Below are positions 1-10,041 of a stretch of 64,000 nucleotides of DNA, one piece after another; positions within the stretch are counted from its first letter, which is position 1, and every line of letters starts with the position of its first letter. The position numbers were made by a program, and so were the translations under genes. Source of the DNA: Deinandra increscens subsp. villosa (lineage: Eukaryota > Streptophyta > Magnoliopsida > Asterales > Asteraceae); NCBI GenBank assembly GCA_039602395.1, contig JBCNJP010000018.1:868001-932000 (forward strand), in the 5' to 3' direction. Below the pieces are notes generated by a model. That model ran no database searches, was not told where the DNA came from, and saw nothing but the letters and a program-made list of their open reading frames with translations.

Positions 1-1402
1 ATAAGTATAAACCAGCATAAAATACAACACCAGCACACCACAAAAATATGTGCTGGTTTTATTTTTTTATAAGTTTTTAAAGTTGTGCTTCTATAGATCT
101 GTGCTGGTTCTATGCTCCCATAAATATCAAAACTGTACCAGCACTAAAGCGCCAACACAAAGCAAACCGGCACAAAAAAAAATGTCTAACAACATGGAAA
201 TCTAAACACAAGCACAACTGGCACAAAAATACATCACCGGCAGTGAACACAAAAATAATTTAATATATATATATATATATATATTATATATAAATAGTCT
301 ATGCTTCGAATTAAAGTATGAAATTCGGCAGAATCCTAAATCGCTACCAGCACATTCTAAAAAAACCTAAATCTGAAAACGCCAAAAAAACATAAAAAAG
401 TTTGTCAAATGCGACTAAAATTATGGTTATTTTTTTTTAAAATAACGTCGTATAAAAAGGTTATGACGATTTTAAAAATGAGGGGGGGGGGGGGTTTAAA
501 AAAGTCAACAAGAATTCTCTCCCTATTTTGTCCTTCCGGCTTATATTTTTCACTTTACCACATTCCTCAAATCTCATTCATCAAAGTAAATCATCTAATG
601 GTCCTAGATGGTCCTCACAGAACTTAGGTAAAATGGGGGTCCTCATTCATATATATATATGGAGAGGATACAACACATATGAGATGGTTCTAGTACAAAC
701 TCATTTAATTCTGCAAACTGTAAGAAACAATATGTAGATTATTTTGATGATTAGACATAAGGACAACTTAGTAAAATATTGATTTCTCAACATAAATTCT
801 AAAAACTTAAACCTAAAATTACTTTTATATACGTTATAAATTTTTTTTATAAAGAATTATACCATAAAATAAATTTATTTTATCATTAATATGTGTATAA
901 TATTAATATATTTTTTCTTGAATAAATAATAATTTTTGCAAAAGTTTATAAAACCATGTTATATAATTGTACTATTATAAAAATAACACATTGTTATTAT
1001 CATGTTGCTATAAGTATACAAATTACACATGTTTTTGCTATAAGTATACAAATTACACAGTGTCATTATAAAGTTTATAGAGCTATTATAAAATACACAT
1101 GTTTTTGCGGTACATAAAGTAACATGATAATAGCATTGTATTATTTTTATAAAATAGCACCATGCATTTGTGATATTTTCAGCTACACGATAATGGCACT
1201 TTGTTTTTTTTATTTTTTATAACAGCATTGTTATATACCATATTTTTATAAAAATAATGTCTTCTAAAAATGTATTTTTTTTAAATACAGTAATATTATA
1301 CACATATGAACAACAAAAAAGTGCTTAATTTTATTGTGTAAATTTTAAATACAGTAATATTAAAATCCAACCTGGTTAAAATAAACCCCACACCCAACTT
1401 GG
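1..1402. other. AT-rich non-coding DNA with GTGCTGG / CCAGCAC motifs
   Basis: No gene is supported here. The first 360 bases carry about eight scattered copies of ACCAGCAC, GTGCTGGT or close variants in both orientations, a pattern typical of transposon subterminal regions. An AT microsatellite lies at 262-285. Positions 430-560 resemble the right arm of the MULE MITE at 35018-36153: a similar order of 'gtcgtat', 'ttatga', a G-run and 'aaagtcaacaa'. A TIR-like stretch 'ggagaggatacaac' begins at about 660 after an AT run. The rest (700-1400) is AT-rich with no recognisable coding content. Confidence 0.5.
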
Positions 1403-1411
1403 TTAATAAAA

Positions 1412-2365
1412 GGGAAAATCACCAAAATGACCCACTTTGACCAAGAATAATCAGGAATGACCACCCAAAATTATCCTAACTCAAATGACCCACCCAATAA
1501 AAACCATCCATTTGTCATCTTTCAACCAATCACAATCTGAAATGTGTCATCCATCTTACAAGAGTGATAAGTGTGGAGCCCACCTCTAACCAATAATAGT
1601 TCGACACATGGACAAAAAGTCAGAAATCTAGGCTTGTTACCCGAACCACTGCGAGCCTGCCACGTGTCCAGAGTAAGCCGACGGCTTGGCTTGTATTCAA
1701 GGGCTTGGCTTGAATTGGTGGCTTGAGGATTACTTTACCACACCTCCACCCTTACCTCTCCCCCTACTTTATCTCTTAGAGTTACTTTACTCCCTGTCAC
1801 ACTCAACCACCCTACTCCCCCATTACCTCACCCCCCCCCCCCTCTTTGTATTAACTCTAGGATTCTCATTTGTAATGTGCCCACATTCGTCACTATTTTT
1901 TTGAAGACTAACGAAAATGGTGGTTTGTAAAAATTGCGGGTTGAGTGTAATGGGGGAGTAGGGGGAGAGGTAAGGGTGGAGGTGTGGTAAAGTAACTCTA
2001 AGAGATAAAGTAGGGGGAGAGGTAAGGGTGGAGGTGTGGTAAAGTAATCCTCAAGCCACCAATTCAAGCCAAGCCCTTGAATACAAGCCAAGTCGTCGGC
2101 TTACTCTGGACACGTGGCAGGCTCGCAGTGGTTCGGGTAATAAGCCTAGATTTCTGACTTTTTGTCCATGTGTCGAACTATTATTGGTTGGAGGTGGGCT
2201 CCACACTTATCACTCTTGTAAGATGGATGACACATTTCAGATTGTGATTGGTTGAAAGATGACAAATGGATGGTTTTTATTGGGTGGGTCATTTGAGTTA
2301 GGATAATTTTGGGTGGTCATTCCTGATTATTCTTGGTCAAAGTGAGTCATTTTGGTGCTTTTCCC
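1412..2365. mobile_element. Foldback Mutator-like (MULE) MITE, 954 bp
   Basis: The left arm (about 1412-1790) returns as its reverse complement at about 1988-2365 with only scattered mismatches, so nearly the whole element folds on itself. The ends are GGGAAAATCACC and its complement GGTGCTTTTCCC. They are flanked by a perfect 9-bp direct repeat TTAATAAAA at 1403-1411 and 2366-2374. Long TIRs with a 9-bp target duplication are the hallmark of Mutator-like elements. There is no transposase gene, so the element is non-autonomous. The central 200 bp contains a second nested copy of 'agtagggggagaggtaagg'. Short ORFs on the two strands begin with the same peptide only because the arms are inverted copies. 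Confidence 0.9.
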
Positions 2366-2374
2366 TTAATAAAA

Positions 2375-2568
2375 CCCCCAAAATCACTTCTCTGATTATA
2401 AGAACCACGCCTCAAGTCTGTTCACTCTAAAACCCACGCTTCACCTTAGTCGAACTTCTAGATCTCTCCCCCTCTGCATCTTGAGCGACAATCCTCAACA
2501 TCTACACCCACGTTTGCATATCTACGACCGCAGCAAACCCTGGCCATCGTTTTCACTACTGTGCGAGA
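2375..2568 (+). other. Putative 5' leader of the small two-exon gene
   Basis: This 190-bp C-rich, non-repetitive stretch runs from the target duplication of the foldback element to the ATG of the next gene. Its composition (ccacgcc, ctctccccctctgcatc, cgaccgcag) differs from the AT-rich surroundings and is like a plant 5' UTR. The foldback MITE therefore sits immediately upstream and could influence expression; that is inference. Confidence 0.35.
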
Positions 2569-2798
2569 ATGGTAAGTACTGAAGTTGTTCAAAATTTTCT
2601 TTTTAATTTTGTTAAATCTTCCATTTTTCTTGATCTTAAAGCTATGTGATTTCTAAACAGGGTTCGAATTGTGGCCTTGTAAGTTGGTATGATCCTCTAA
2701 TGTGTGAAAGATGCAATACTTTGAAGACACAAGTTAAAAGACTTAGAAGGGTTTTAATAATTAGTTGGTTGGTCTTTGTCATGTATTTCTTGGCTTAA
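2569..2798 (+). CDS. Small GRF zinc-finger-like protein, two exons, 46 aa
   Basis: The ATG (2569-2571) is followed at once by a consensus donor GTAAGT. The intron is 2572-2660 and ends in TAAACAG. Exon 2 runs from 2661 to the TAA at 2796-2798. The product starts MGSNCGLVSWYDPLMCERC, which resembles the second half of a plant GRF-type zinc finger (CG-x-x-x-W-x-DP-x-MC). It then has a basic stretch KTQVKRLRR and ends in a hydrophobic segment of about 14 residues that could anchor it in a membrane. Plant genomes carry many small GRF proteins with a C-terminal membrane segment, and many lie in Mutator-like elements. The first half of the usual zinc finger is missing, so this is either a truncated paralogue or a transposon passenger. 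Function is unknown. The splice sites and frame are visible; family membership is inferred from the motif. Confidence 0.5.
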
Positions 2799-4280
2799 TG
2801 ACTCAGATGGAATGGAACATGTGACCCAATTTTGAATTGTATGAGTTGTAGAGGTCTGATGTAATTTGGTACTAACTCTATTATGAATGAAAATTTTAGT
2901 TGTGTTTCTAGCAACTGGTGTTTTATGTTATAGCAATTCTATATAGCAAATGGTATTGTATTTTGATGTACGCATGTTACTGATGTAAACAATGGTAGAC
3001 AAATTGATTCATATTAAAAAAAAACATTATGGACAATTTGTAGCTGATGTTATAGCATTATGGTTAATTTTCAAAATAGGAACCAACTGACCAACTCATT
3101 AGCATTTATATGCTCTGTTGGTTGTTTGCATTATGGTCCTAAAAGTGAATTTTAACCACTGGGTGGATGAAGGGTTCCTAAAAGTGGATATTAACAATAT
3201 ATTCATTGCTATAGGAACCATGGATGTATTTGATGTACACATGTAACTGACGTAACAATTGCATGCATGTATAAATGGTATTGTATTTGATGTACATATG
3301 TAACTATGTAAACAATATATTCATTGGTATAGGCTGCAAATATGTGAACATTTTCAGCGCCTTGTTCAACTTCAGTCCCTTCTTCAGTTTCAGCACCTTT
3401 TTCAATATAATTACCATCTTGTTCATCTTCATCGTGCTCATCAATATCATTACCATCTTGTTCATCTTCAATGTGTATTTAACAACCATTAAGAATCAAC
3501 AAAGGAAATTAAAAATTTTGAATTTTAACTTAAGAAAAGCACGAACATCCTTACCTTAAACCTCATATGGATCGAACTCTTCTTCTTCAGCATGACGAAT
3601 TTGTGAGAACTTGTATACCATCACAAACGATTCTTTAGTTTCTCGTTCCAGAATTGTTCATGATATCCAAGATTTTAGGATACGCAAATGGTGGAATGGG
3701 AGGGTTTTAATCTAGCGTTTAATGTTACAAGCGTACGTGGGTTTTTGTTTTTAACTGGAGAAGATTTTATGGATTTTTATATTAACCAGAGTGAGATTTA
3801 ATGGTGAATGGACGAAAATACCCTCACACTTAACAATCAATTTGGATGATGTTAGCAAAAAGGACTCAAATTGAAAGCAATTAAAACCACAGGTAATTAA
3901 CTGGTATTAAATGAAAGTTCGTACTCAAGTAGTTAGGATGATCAAACCTCAGGGACTCAGAAGGAAATTAACTCTAAATTTAAATAAGAAGCACTTTTAG
4001 CATAACAAGTGTAAGAAGTGCATGATGTTCGTATATTAATGCATGATGTTATGCTTTAATTATATTTAAAAAAAAAAACATGTAACATTCTTAAAATAGA
4101 AAACACCACTCATTAAAGTTTAAGCGTCAACTGTTAAAAAGTGTAAAGGATGTGGTGTTTGGATACTAATGCATTGTGTTATCATTTAATTATAGTTTTG
4201 GTAAACACATGAGATTTCTAAAATCGGAAACACCATGTATGTTGTCATATATTTACCAAAGATATATACTTATATATATA
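2799..4280. other. AT-rich intergenic DNA with diverged direct repeats
   Basis: Apart from the acidic fragment, no gene is seen. A block at about 4015-4110 is repeated in diverged form at 4145-4240 (both have 'taatgcat.gtgttat.*tttaattata' and end in 'gaaacacca'). The text around 3890-3960 ('aaaccacagg', 'cctcagggactcag') resembles transposon edges commonly seen in plants. Confidence 0.35.
3340..3640 (-). pseudogene. Acidic coding-like fragment, possibly two exons
   Basis: On the minus strand a frame through about 3640-3557 reads FSQIRHAEEEEFDPYEV and meets a possible donor GTAAGG. A second open stretch at about 3470-3340 reads HIEDEQDGNDIDEHDEDEQD followed by more acidic residues. The codon pattern (repeated GAT/GAA/GAC) looks coding and not random AT-rich sequence. 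No start, no catalytic motif and no full reading frame can be seen. Acidic linkers of this kind occur near the N-terminus of MULE transposases, but I cannot assign it. Confidence 0.25.
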
Positions 4281-4735
4281 GGTGAAAGTTCAAATTCAAA
4301 GGGTTTTTTCCGTGCGAAGCGTGCGAAGGAAGGAGAGGCCGACGCGTGGCGTTTTCTTTCTGGACGCGGATGGACATTTTTGTCAATTTAAAGTTTTTAA
4401 TTAAAATAGACGGTAGATAACGTCAGAGCGTTTGTTTTTAATTATGTATGTTTTTGCGTGATTTGTTGTAAGGTGTTTTATATCGAGTTTATTCATGCGT
4501 CAAAATAGAAACCACATGCGTGATTATAGAAAGTCAATTTTTTTAATTTCTTTTAACTTATGTTCTTTTTTTTCTTTTTGTAAGAATTTTTCTGTTTGCG
4601 TTTTTATTTATTAATTGCGTGATTTTATTTTCTTGTATTTTTCTTATTGTTTTGCGTGAAATTATATTTTTGTGTTTTTAATTATATGTCGTTGCATGGT
4701 TGTTGTAACCTTAATTTTATGAGTTACTTCATGCG

Positions 4736-5196
4736 TGTAAGGATCAAATAAACCCTCACGCGATATCTGAACTAGTGAAACCGTGCGGAATCCGGTTTAA
4801 CCAGTTGATTCAAGAAAAACAGTAAAAGGCTATAATCGAAAAGTATTAGAAAGCAATTAAAGACAAACCGATTGAAAGAACACTTGTATTGAACACTGAT
4901 TACTGCTTACACCTTGATCGAATTCTCTGTGGAGAATTCGATGATCACCTTGAACACCTTCAACACTACAAAAGACTAACAACCCTAAAACAAACTAGAA
5001 GGGGACTATTTATAGTAGAGATTGACTTGGTGATCAAGTCAATCCCTTTACAATTCGAAAACCCCTAGGCCCACCTAACCAAAATCGGACCTAAACCCTA
5101 CACATCTTAGCCCATTTACATATTAAAACTAGCCCATAACAATTAAACAAGCCCAAATCAATCTAATGCAAAAGCCTCAAAATCCAGGTCTTTACA
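4736..5196 (-). repeat. 3' LTR of the copia element (461 bp)
   Basis: It begins TGTAAGGATC and ends GGTCTTTACA on the plus strand, matching the copy at 17319-17761. It contains 18 bases absent from the other LTR, next to 'tcgaattctc'. With them the site forms a hairpin (TCGAATTCTC / GAGAATTCGA); without them one arm is lost. It also contains one copy of the ATCGAAAAG motif at about 4836. Confidence 0.95.
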
Positions 5197-5212
5197 ATCT
5201 TCCCCTAGGCTT
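5197..5212 (-). other. Polypurine tract (plus-strand primer) of the copia element
   Basis: Directly inside the 3' LTR, the minus strand reads AAAGCCTAGGGGAAGAT before the LTR terminus. A purine-rich stretch abutting the 3' LTR is the standard site for plus-strand DNA priming. The run AGGGGAAGAT recurs almost exactly at about 9827-9840 just downstream of pol. Confidence 0.75.
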
Positions 5213-5228
5213 TAGCATTAGACAGTCT

Positions 5229-8200
5229 TCACATTCTGAACTTCTTGGACAAATTCACAGTTGCTGGATCATACCAGAGCTCCTTGGCTACGATCTCAGC
5301 TACTGCCCGAGTGTAGCACTTAGCATACTCTTCAGTGTCTGGGCTACACTCAATCTGATGTTTAGATAAGACCAGGATGTCTTTCTTGTGGAACCGCATC
5401 AGATCATGAACCTCCATGACATTGATGGTCTGGGACTTGCAGAGAATCTTTGCTTCACCAGAATAATCACTGTATGCCCATGTCTGAAAGTCATGCAGAC
5501 AGTCTTCAGGATGTCTCATGGGGAGAGGAATAGTCTTTGTCTTGTCTGTGGGAGGATACAAGACATTGGTAAATTTCTTGAGCTTCTCATCTTCCTTCCC
5601 TGGGACACTCTTCTTACCATCCCATTTGAACACTTTCCTGTATTTCATCACATACGACTTCTTGTGAGGAAACTCCTCAAACTTCCTGAACTTGCTCCTC
5701 ACTGCTTTCTCCAATTTCTTATAGAAATATGTAGCCTGATCATTGTTTGACGGGTTGGAGAATGGAGCCTGATACAGCATAGTCAAATCCACATTCGTCC
5801 AGGAGTAGAATTGGGTCCAGCTTTTGTAATACTCCAATGGATACTGACCCCTTCTTCGTACTACGAACATGTTCTTTTCACCATCAAACATCCACGTCTT
5901 GACTGGTGCAGTAATGCCTTGCCTATCATGATAATGCTCTCCTAGTTGAATGAGATACCTCTCAGGTGGATAGGCAAACGTTTGTGACTCCCAACCTCCA
6001 TCAAAATCTGAAGCGGGAACAGTCATATAATCTCTATCTCTGGTATCTTTGGCTTCACTAGAGACTTCTGGCAATACTGGTTGTGTATCCTCAGGAATAT
6101 CAGCTTCAAAATCAAACACTGGTGACTGGGAGGAATCACCTGCACCTGAACCTCTTTCAGTTTTATCTCCCTGCTTAGACTTCTCTGAATTTAGCTGCCT
6201 GATCAGCTTGTGAAGTTCTCTCAACTGCCTTGTGAACTCTCTGTTAACCTTCTTCTGATTCTCCAATTCAGTATTATGCACCTTCTGAATATCTATCAAA
6301 TCACCAATAATTTCACTCTGGGTATCATTCTGGGCTTTCAATTCGGCTATTTCAGCTCTGAGTTCCTTCTCCAATCTGAACTCCGGGGTTTCTACTGCCT
6401 TCCCCTTATCTTGAGCTGTGGGCTGTGAAGAAGATGGACCAGCACTTGAGCTTGTAACTGGTGGAACATATGAATTCAGTCTTCTTCTTATAGGGTCACT
6501 GGGGCCTTCGGTGTGGTGTGGTGTAGCAGCAGACTCAGTCTCGGTTTCATTTGTCTCATCAGTCTCTTCAAATGTAGCAGAAGCACTGAGGGGAGGATCC
6601 TCTGTGACTTTCCGCTTTCTGATCAATGGAGTCTCAGTTATCTCAGTCTCATCTTCTGGGATGTCAACATCGTCCAGATATGTGTCATAGTTGATGGACT
6701 CGTCACCTTCAAAGTTAAGTGCTCCAATCCGCACATCTTGCAAATCAAACTCTTCCCAATCAGAGTCATCTGGAAGATCAACCACTTTCTGTTGAGGAGG
6801 GGTCATATAATGTTCTTCATCTACCGAGGCATTCCTGTTAACAGGGACCTCCTCTCTCACAATTTCAGCAAACTCTCCAAACTTCTCTCCGAATGGCATC
6901 TGATCTGACAATTTCTTCTTCGGATTAATCATCGGGAATACTTCAATACCCATCGGCTTTGTGTCATGTGTGTTGTTGGTCTTCCTCAGGTTTGGGTATC
7001 TTGTATCCAGAACAGACTGGATAAACCTGGGAACTGCAGCAAATTTCTTGTCTCTGGACACAACTGCCCTTACATCTTCAAAAATCATTCGTGACCAGTT
7101 GAAACGAACACCTCGGATAAGTGACACCATTGCATGGGTGTGCACTTGGTTTAGCTGGTCTGTAGAACTCTTCTTGGCTATAACACATTTCTGCAAATAA
7201 TGTGCCAGCATTCTCCAGTATGGTGGAATAAGAGCCTTCATCGTTGGTGGAGAAATAGTGATGTATCCCATCTCCCTTAAACACTGGGACACCATCTCTT
7301 TGTCAAGCTGAGTTGTATCAGCAGCATCATCTTGTAGCCTGAGAGCTTGTCTGAAAGTTTCTTCGGTTAAGGTTACATCAGTATTCTGAATCCTGGCAAT
7401 AATCTTCTTGCCATCTTCTGACACTCCTGCTGTCTTCCAGAATTCTTGCATCATCCGCTTGCAAATCACTGGATTGGTTGTGAGTGCAAAGCGTAAACAG
7501 CATTTCTTCAGCCCGGCTATCATTGATAAGTACTTCTCTTTGTATTCAGCAGGCGGATCCAGCAAATACGCCACCTGATTATGATCCTTCACAAACTCCA
7601 AGTCCCTGCGCTCACAAACACAGATAAACATCCAAAACACACGAAAAGTTCATTAGATTTCAGGGATTTCTCGAAAAACGGACAGCATAACGGCTTAAAT
7701 TTGAACGAAAAACCATTGAAAATATCATCAGGTACCTTTCCGATCGAAAAACAGGGTTTCGATCGGAAAGCATCCGTCTGATCGAAAAGCTCCTTATGTT
7801 ACCGAGAAGCCTGATCGAGAAGCCTAAAGGCCGATCGAAAAGCCCAAGGGCTGATCGAAAAGCCTCATGGCTTAAGAACACCGAGATCGAAAAACCTACA
7901 TCCCGATCGAGAAGTCCAAAACTCCGATCGAAAAGTATAACTCTCGATCGGAAAGTCTTGTTCCTCGATCGAAAAGCTCCCTCATCGGTGAGCCTCGGTC
8001 GAGAAGTCTCAGGGGTGGTCGAAAAGCCTCAAGGGGCTGATCGAGAAGTCCCTGAGACGATCGAAAAGCCTCTTTCTTCTTCGTTTCAACCTGCAACTCA
8101 ATCGAAAAGCTCACAGACACATCATTTATACCCGATTTCACTTAAATATATATCCCAAACCATCATATAGCTCATCCCCAACCACAAATTTCATAAAAAT

Positions 8201-8260
8201 TACAACTTACTCAAGCCGATCTTGCGGGGGTCGAGCCGCTCGCTTTAACCGAGGAGCCAT
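5229..8260 (-). CDS. Third ORF of the copia element, proposed two-exon gene (about 808 aa)
   Basis: An uninterrupted frame runs from 7640 to the stop at 5229. Its ATG at 7640 gives an unlikely start, translating through what looks like an intron end. A better start is the ATG at 8260: exon 1 (8260-8211) encodes a basic peptide MAPRLKRAARPPQDRL and ends at a GTAAGT donor. The acceptor TTTGTGAGCGCAG lies at 7606, and joining 8211 to 7605 keeps the long frame. The protein has a folded-looking N-terminal domain (about residues 20-250, rich in W/F/L), an acidic S/T/E-rich middle, a predicted coiled coil (about 415-495) and a second globular C-terminal region. No signal peptide or clear membrane segment is seen, so 'envelope-like' would be only a positional label. 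The role is unknown; similar third ORFs occur in plant Sireviruses. Confidence 0.75.
7606..8210 (-). other. Proposed intron upstream of the third ORF
   Basis: The donor GA|GTAAGTTG (8211/8210) and acceptor GCGCAG|GGAC (7606/7605) define 605 bp. Exon 1 ends two bases into a codon and exon 2 supplies the third, so the frame is kept. The sequence before the acceptor (TGTTTATCTGTGTTTGTGAGCGCAG) is pyrimidine-leaning. Most of the intron is the GATCGAAAAG repeat array. Splicing would produce the third protein from a subgenomic transcript, as known for envelope-like genes of some plant retroelements. Splicing itself is inferred. Confidence 0.6.
7739..8110. repeat. Direct array of GATCGAAAAG motifs (about 16 copies)
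   Basis: About sixteen copies of GATCGAAAAG or one-base variants (GATCGAGAAG, GATCGGAAAG, GGTCGAAAAG) occur in the same orientation, spaced roughly 15-25 bases apart. Several are followed by a short local palindrome such as AGCCCAAGGGCT (from 7840) or AGCCTCATGGCT (from 7861). The same core makes up the hairpin array at 16655-17160, but there the copies are inverted pairs. Confidence 0.85.
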
Positions 8261-10041
8261 TGCTCCAATTGACTCCAGATGGGCACTCAGGAACAGATTC
8301 CGACTGGGAGGTGGTGTCGGATGACGTCGGCGGCGATGAAGGAGGGTGAATCGGAGGGGGGTCAGCGGTGACGAGGCGGTGACGGGATGGGGGAGTTGTG
8401 GGTGTCGAAAGATGAAATGGATGGTGGAGATTGAGTCGCGGAGTGATGGCGATGGTGGTGGTGGTCGTCGACGGTGACAGCGGCCGGTGGTAGTGGCGAT
8501 CGGAAAGTGGGAGGCGGGGGTTAGGGTTTGTAATCGAAAAGAGGAGGAGAGGAAAAGTGAGAGAGGAGCCGGTGGCTTCTCATGTTTTGCTTCAAAATTT
8601 TTAAAAATATTTCACTTTACCCCCTCACCTTTGAGATTAAGCAACAAAACCTACCCACACTTCATTTTTTTTAAACAATCTTATAAAAAGTTAACAAATG
8701 AACCCCCAATACTTAAACAAACCTTGATTAACAAAAACACTAACTTCCCCTGAAGTCAAGCCCGAGAGATAAATTATCTGGCAACATTTACTTAAAAAAC
8801 AACCCACACACAGTTAAAAAATAACAAAAACCAAAAAAAAACATAATTAAATAAATAATTACCAAAACAACTTAACCAACTGGATTTTGAGTGAAAAGGC
8901 ATTGTCAGGGATCATACCAGATCGTCTGTGACTGAGGAACCCTTTTCAGCTTCGGTTACTTCGCGTGTTCAGGCGATTGCCGGTATTTCGGTCCAATCTT
9001 TAAACTCATGCTGCTTTCGCTTACTCAAGTAGTTTCATCACATTATTTATCTTTTAAGGTTTATTGATTATGAAAATCTATCCAGTTCACACACATAAGT
9101 CCTAGGTATATGTTGTACATTCTATCAAGCGCATCAGGTTTCCGTACAACCTTTTTCACGACACCTTTCCTTAAGCTCAACGTCATGCTCCAGAGGGGTT
9201 GAGAAAAGAAAAGAATAGATCACGGAGGTTTTGTTGGATAATATACAAAGTCAACTGAATTTTTGAAACATTTTTAACAACGTTCTCATCAGTGACAAAG
9301 GCTGAGGGTTTTGGACGCTTGAGGGTCTCTTTTGATTGTGCACTAGGCATCTTTTGGCTTATCATATATACAATGTGATCTTGAGACGTACGTGGATCAG
9401 GGTGGTTCCAGGTCTCCGCTTTCGCAGAACAGAGGAGTCCTGACTCACGTACAACATTCCCAGGTCATTGCTTACGCAAAGCAGAGGGAATGGGATTTTT
9501 GAGCATGACATCAATACTCAGAACCGGGCGTGTGTCTCAGGATACTTGATGCACAGTCAAATAGAAATTGTACTAACCTAAGTGTGTGTTCCCTTTCAAG
9601 CATCATACGTTATCTTCAAGTGTTGTGATAAAAACATACCTTTTGATTGATTGTCAGCAGAGCCTACCAAGCACATCGACCATGAATCACTGCTTTTCAC
9701 TTCCACCTTACACGTGTCAGTCAGCAAACACCTGGAGATTTATATCACGTCCCACCTGGTCACTCAAAACCAGAAAAAGAAATTTAAAAGCACACACTTT
9801 AGAGAAAAAATACTTGATATTTTCTTATATCTTCCCCTTGCTTTTAGATTTTTTTAAATAACAAAAGGGACACTATTTTTGTATTTTATTTATTTTTAAT
9901 TTTTTTTAATTTTTTTTTAAATAACTAAAAAAGGACACTATTTTTTTTTTATTTTTTATTATTTTTTTAAAAATTTTTTTTTTAATTTTTTTAAATAACT
10001 AAAAAAAACTAATAAATACAAAAGATGATAAAGTTGCCAGA
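8261..10041 (-). other. Spacer between pol and the third ORF
   Basis: No ORF is supported. The part nearest the third ORF (8270-8560) is GC-rich and resembles a plant 5' UTR or promoter-proximal sequence (many CCACC/GCCGCC on the minus strand), unlike the rest of the element. Two minus-strand purine runs resembling the terminal polypurine tract lie at about 8743-8757 (ACTTCAGGGGAAGT) and 9827-9842 (AAGCAAGGGGAAGAT). Around 9400-9500 are imperfect palindromes (agtcaggactcctctgttctgcg). A/T homopolymers fill 9850-10020. Confidence 0.55.

Noticed and set aside
1686..2091. Two ORFs on opposite strands with the same first 35 residues
   Set aside because: They are readings of the two arms of the foldback MITE and differ after the arm ends. 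Low-complexity proline/leucine content.
5166..7300. Plus-strand ORFs opposite the third copia ORF (for example 5388-5750, 6513-6908)
   Set aside because: Antisense shadows of a long minus-strand coding frame.
7735..8110. CRISPR-like array (regular GATCGAAAAG repeats)
   Set aside because: Plant nuclear retroelement context, short degenerate repeats with no unique spacers of constant length.
5229..8260. Calling the third copia ORF an envelope protein
   Set aside because: No signal peptide, membrane segment or cleavage site can be seen; only its position resembles an env gene.
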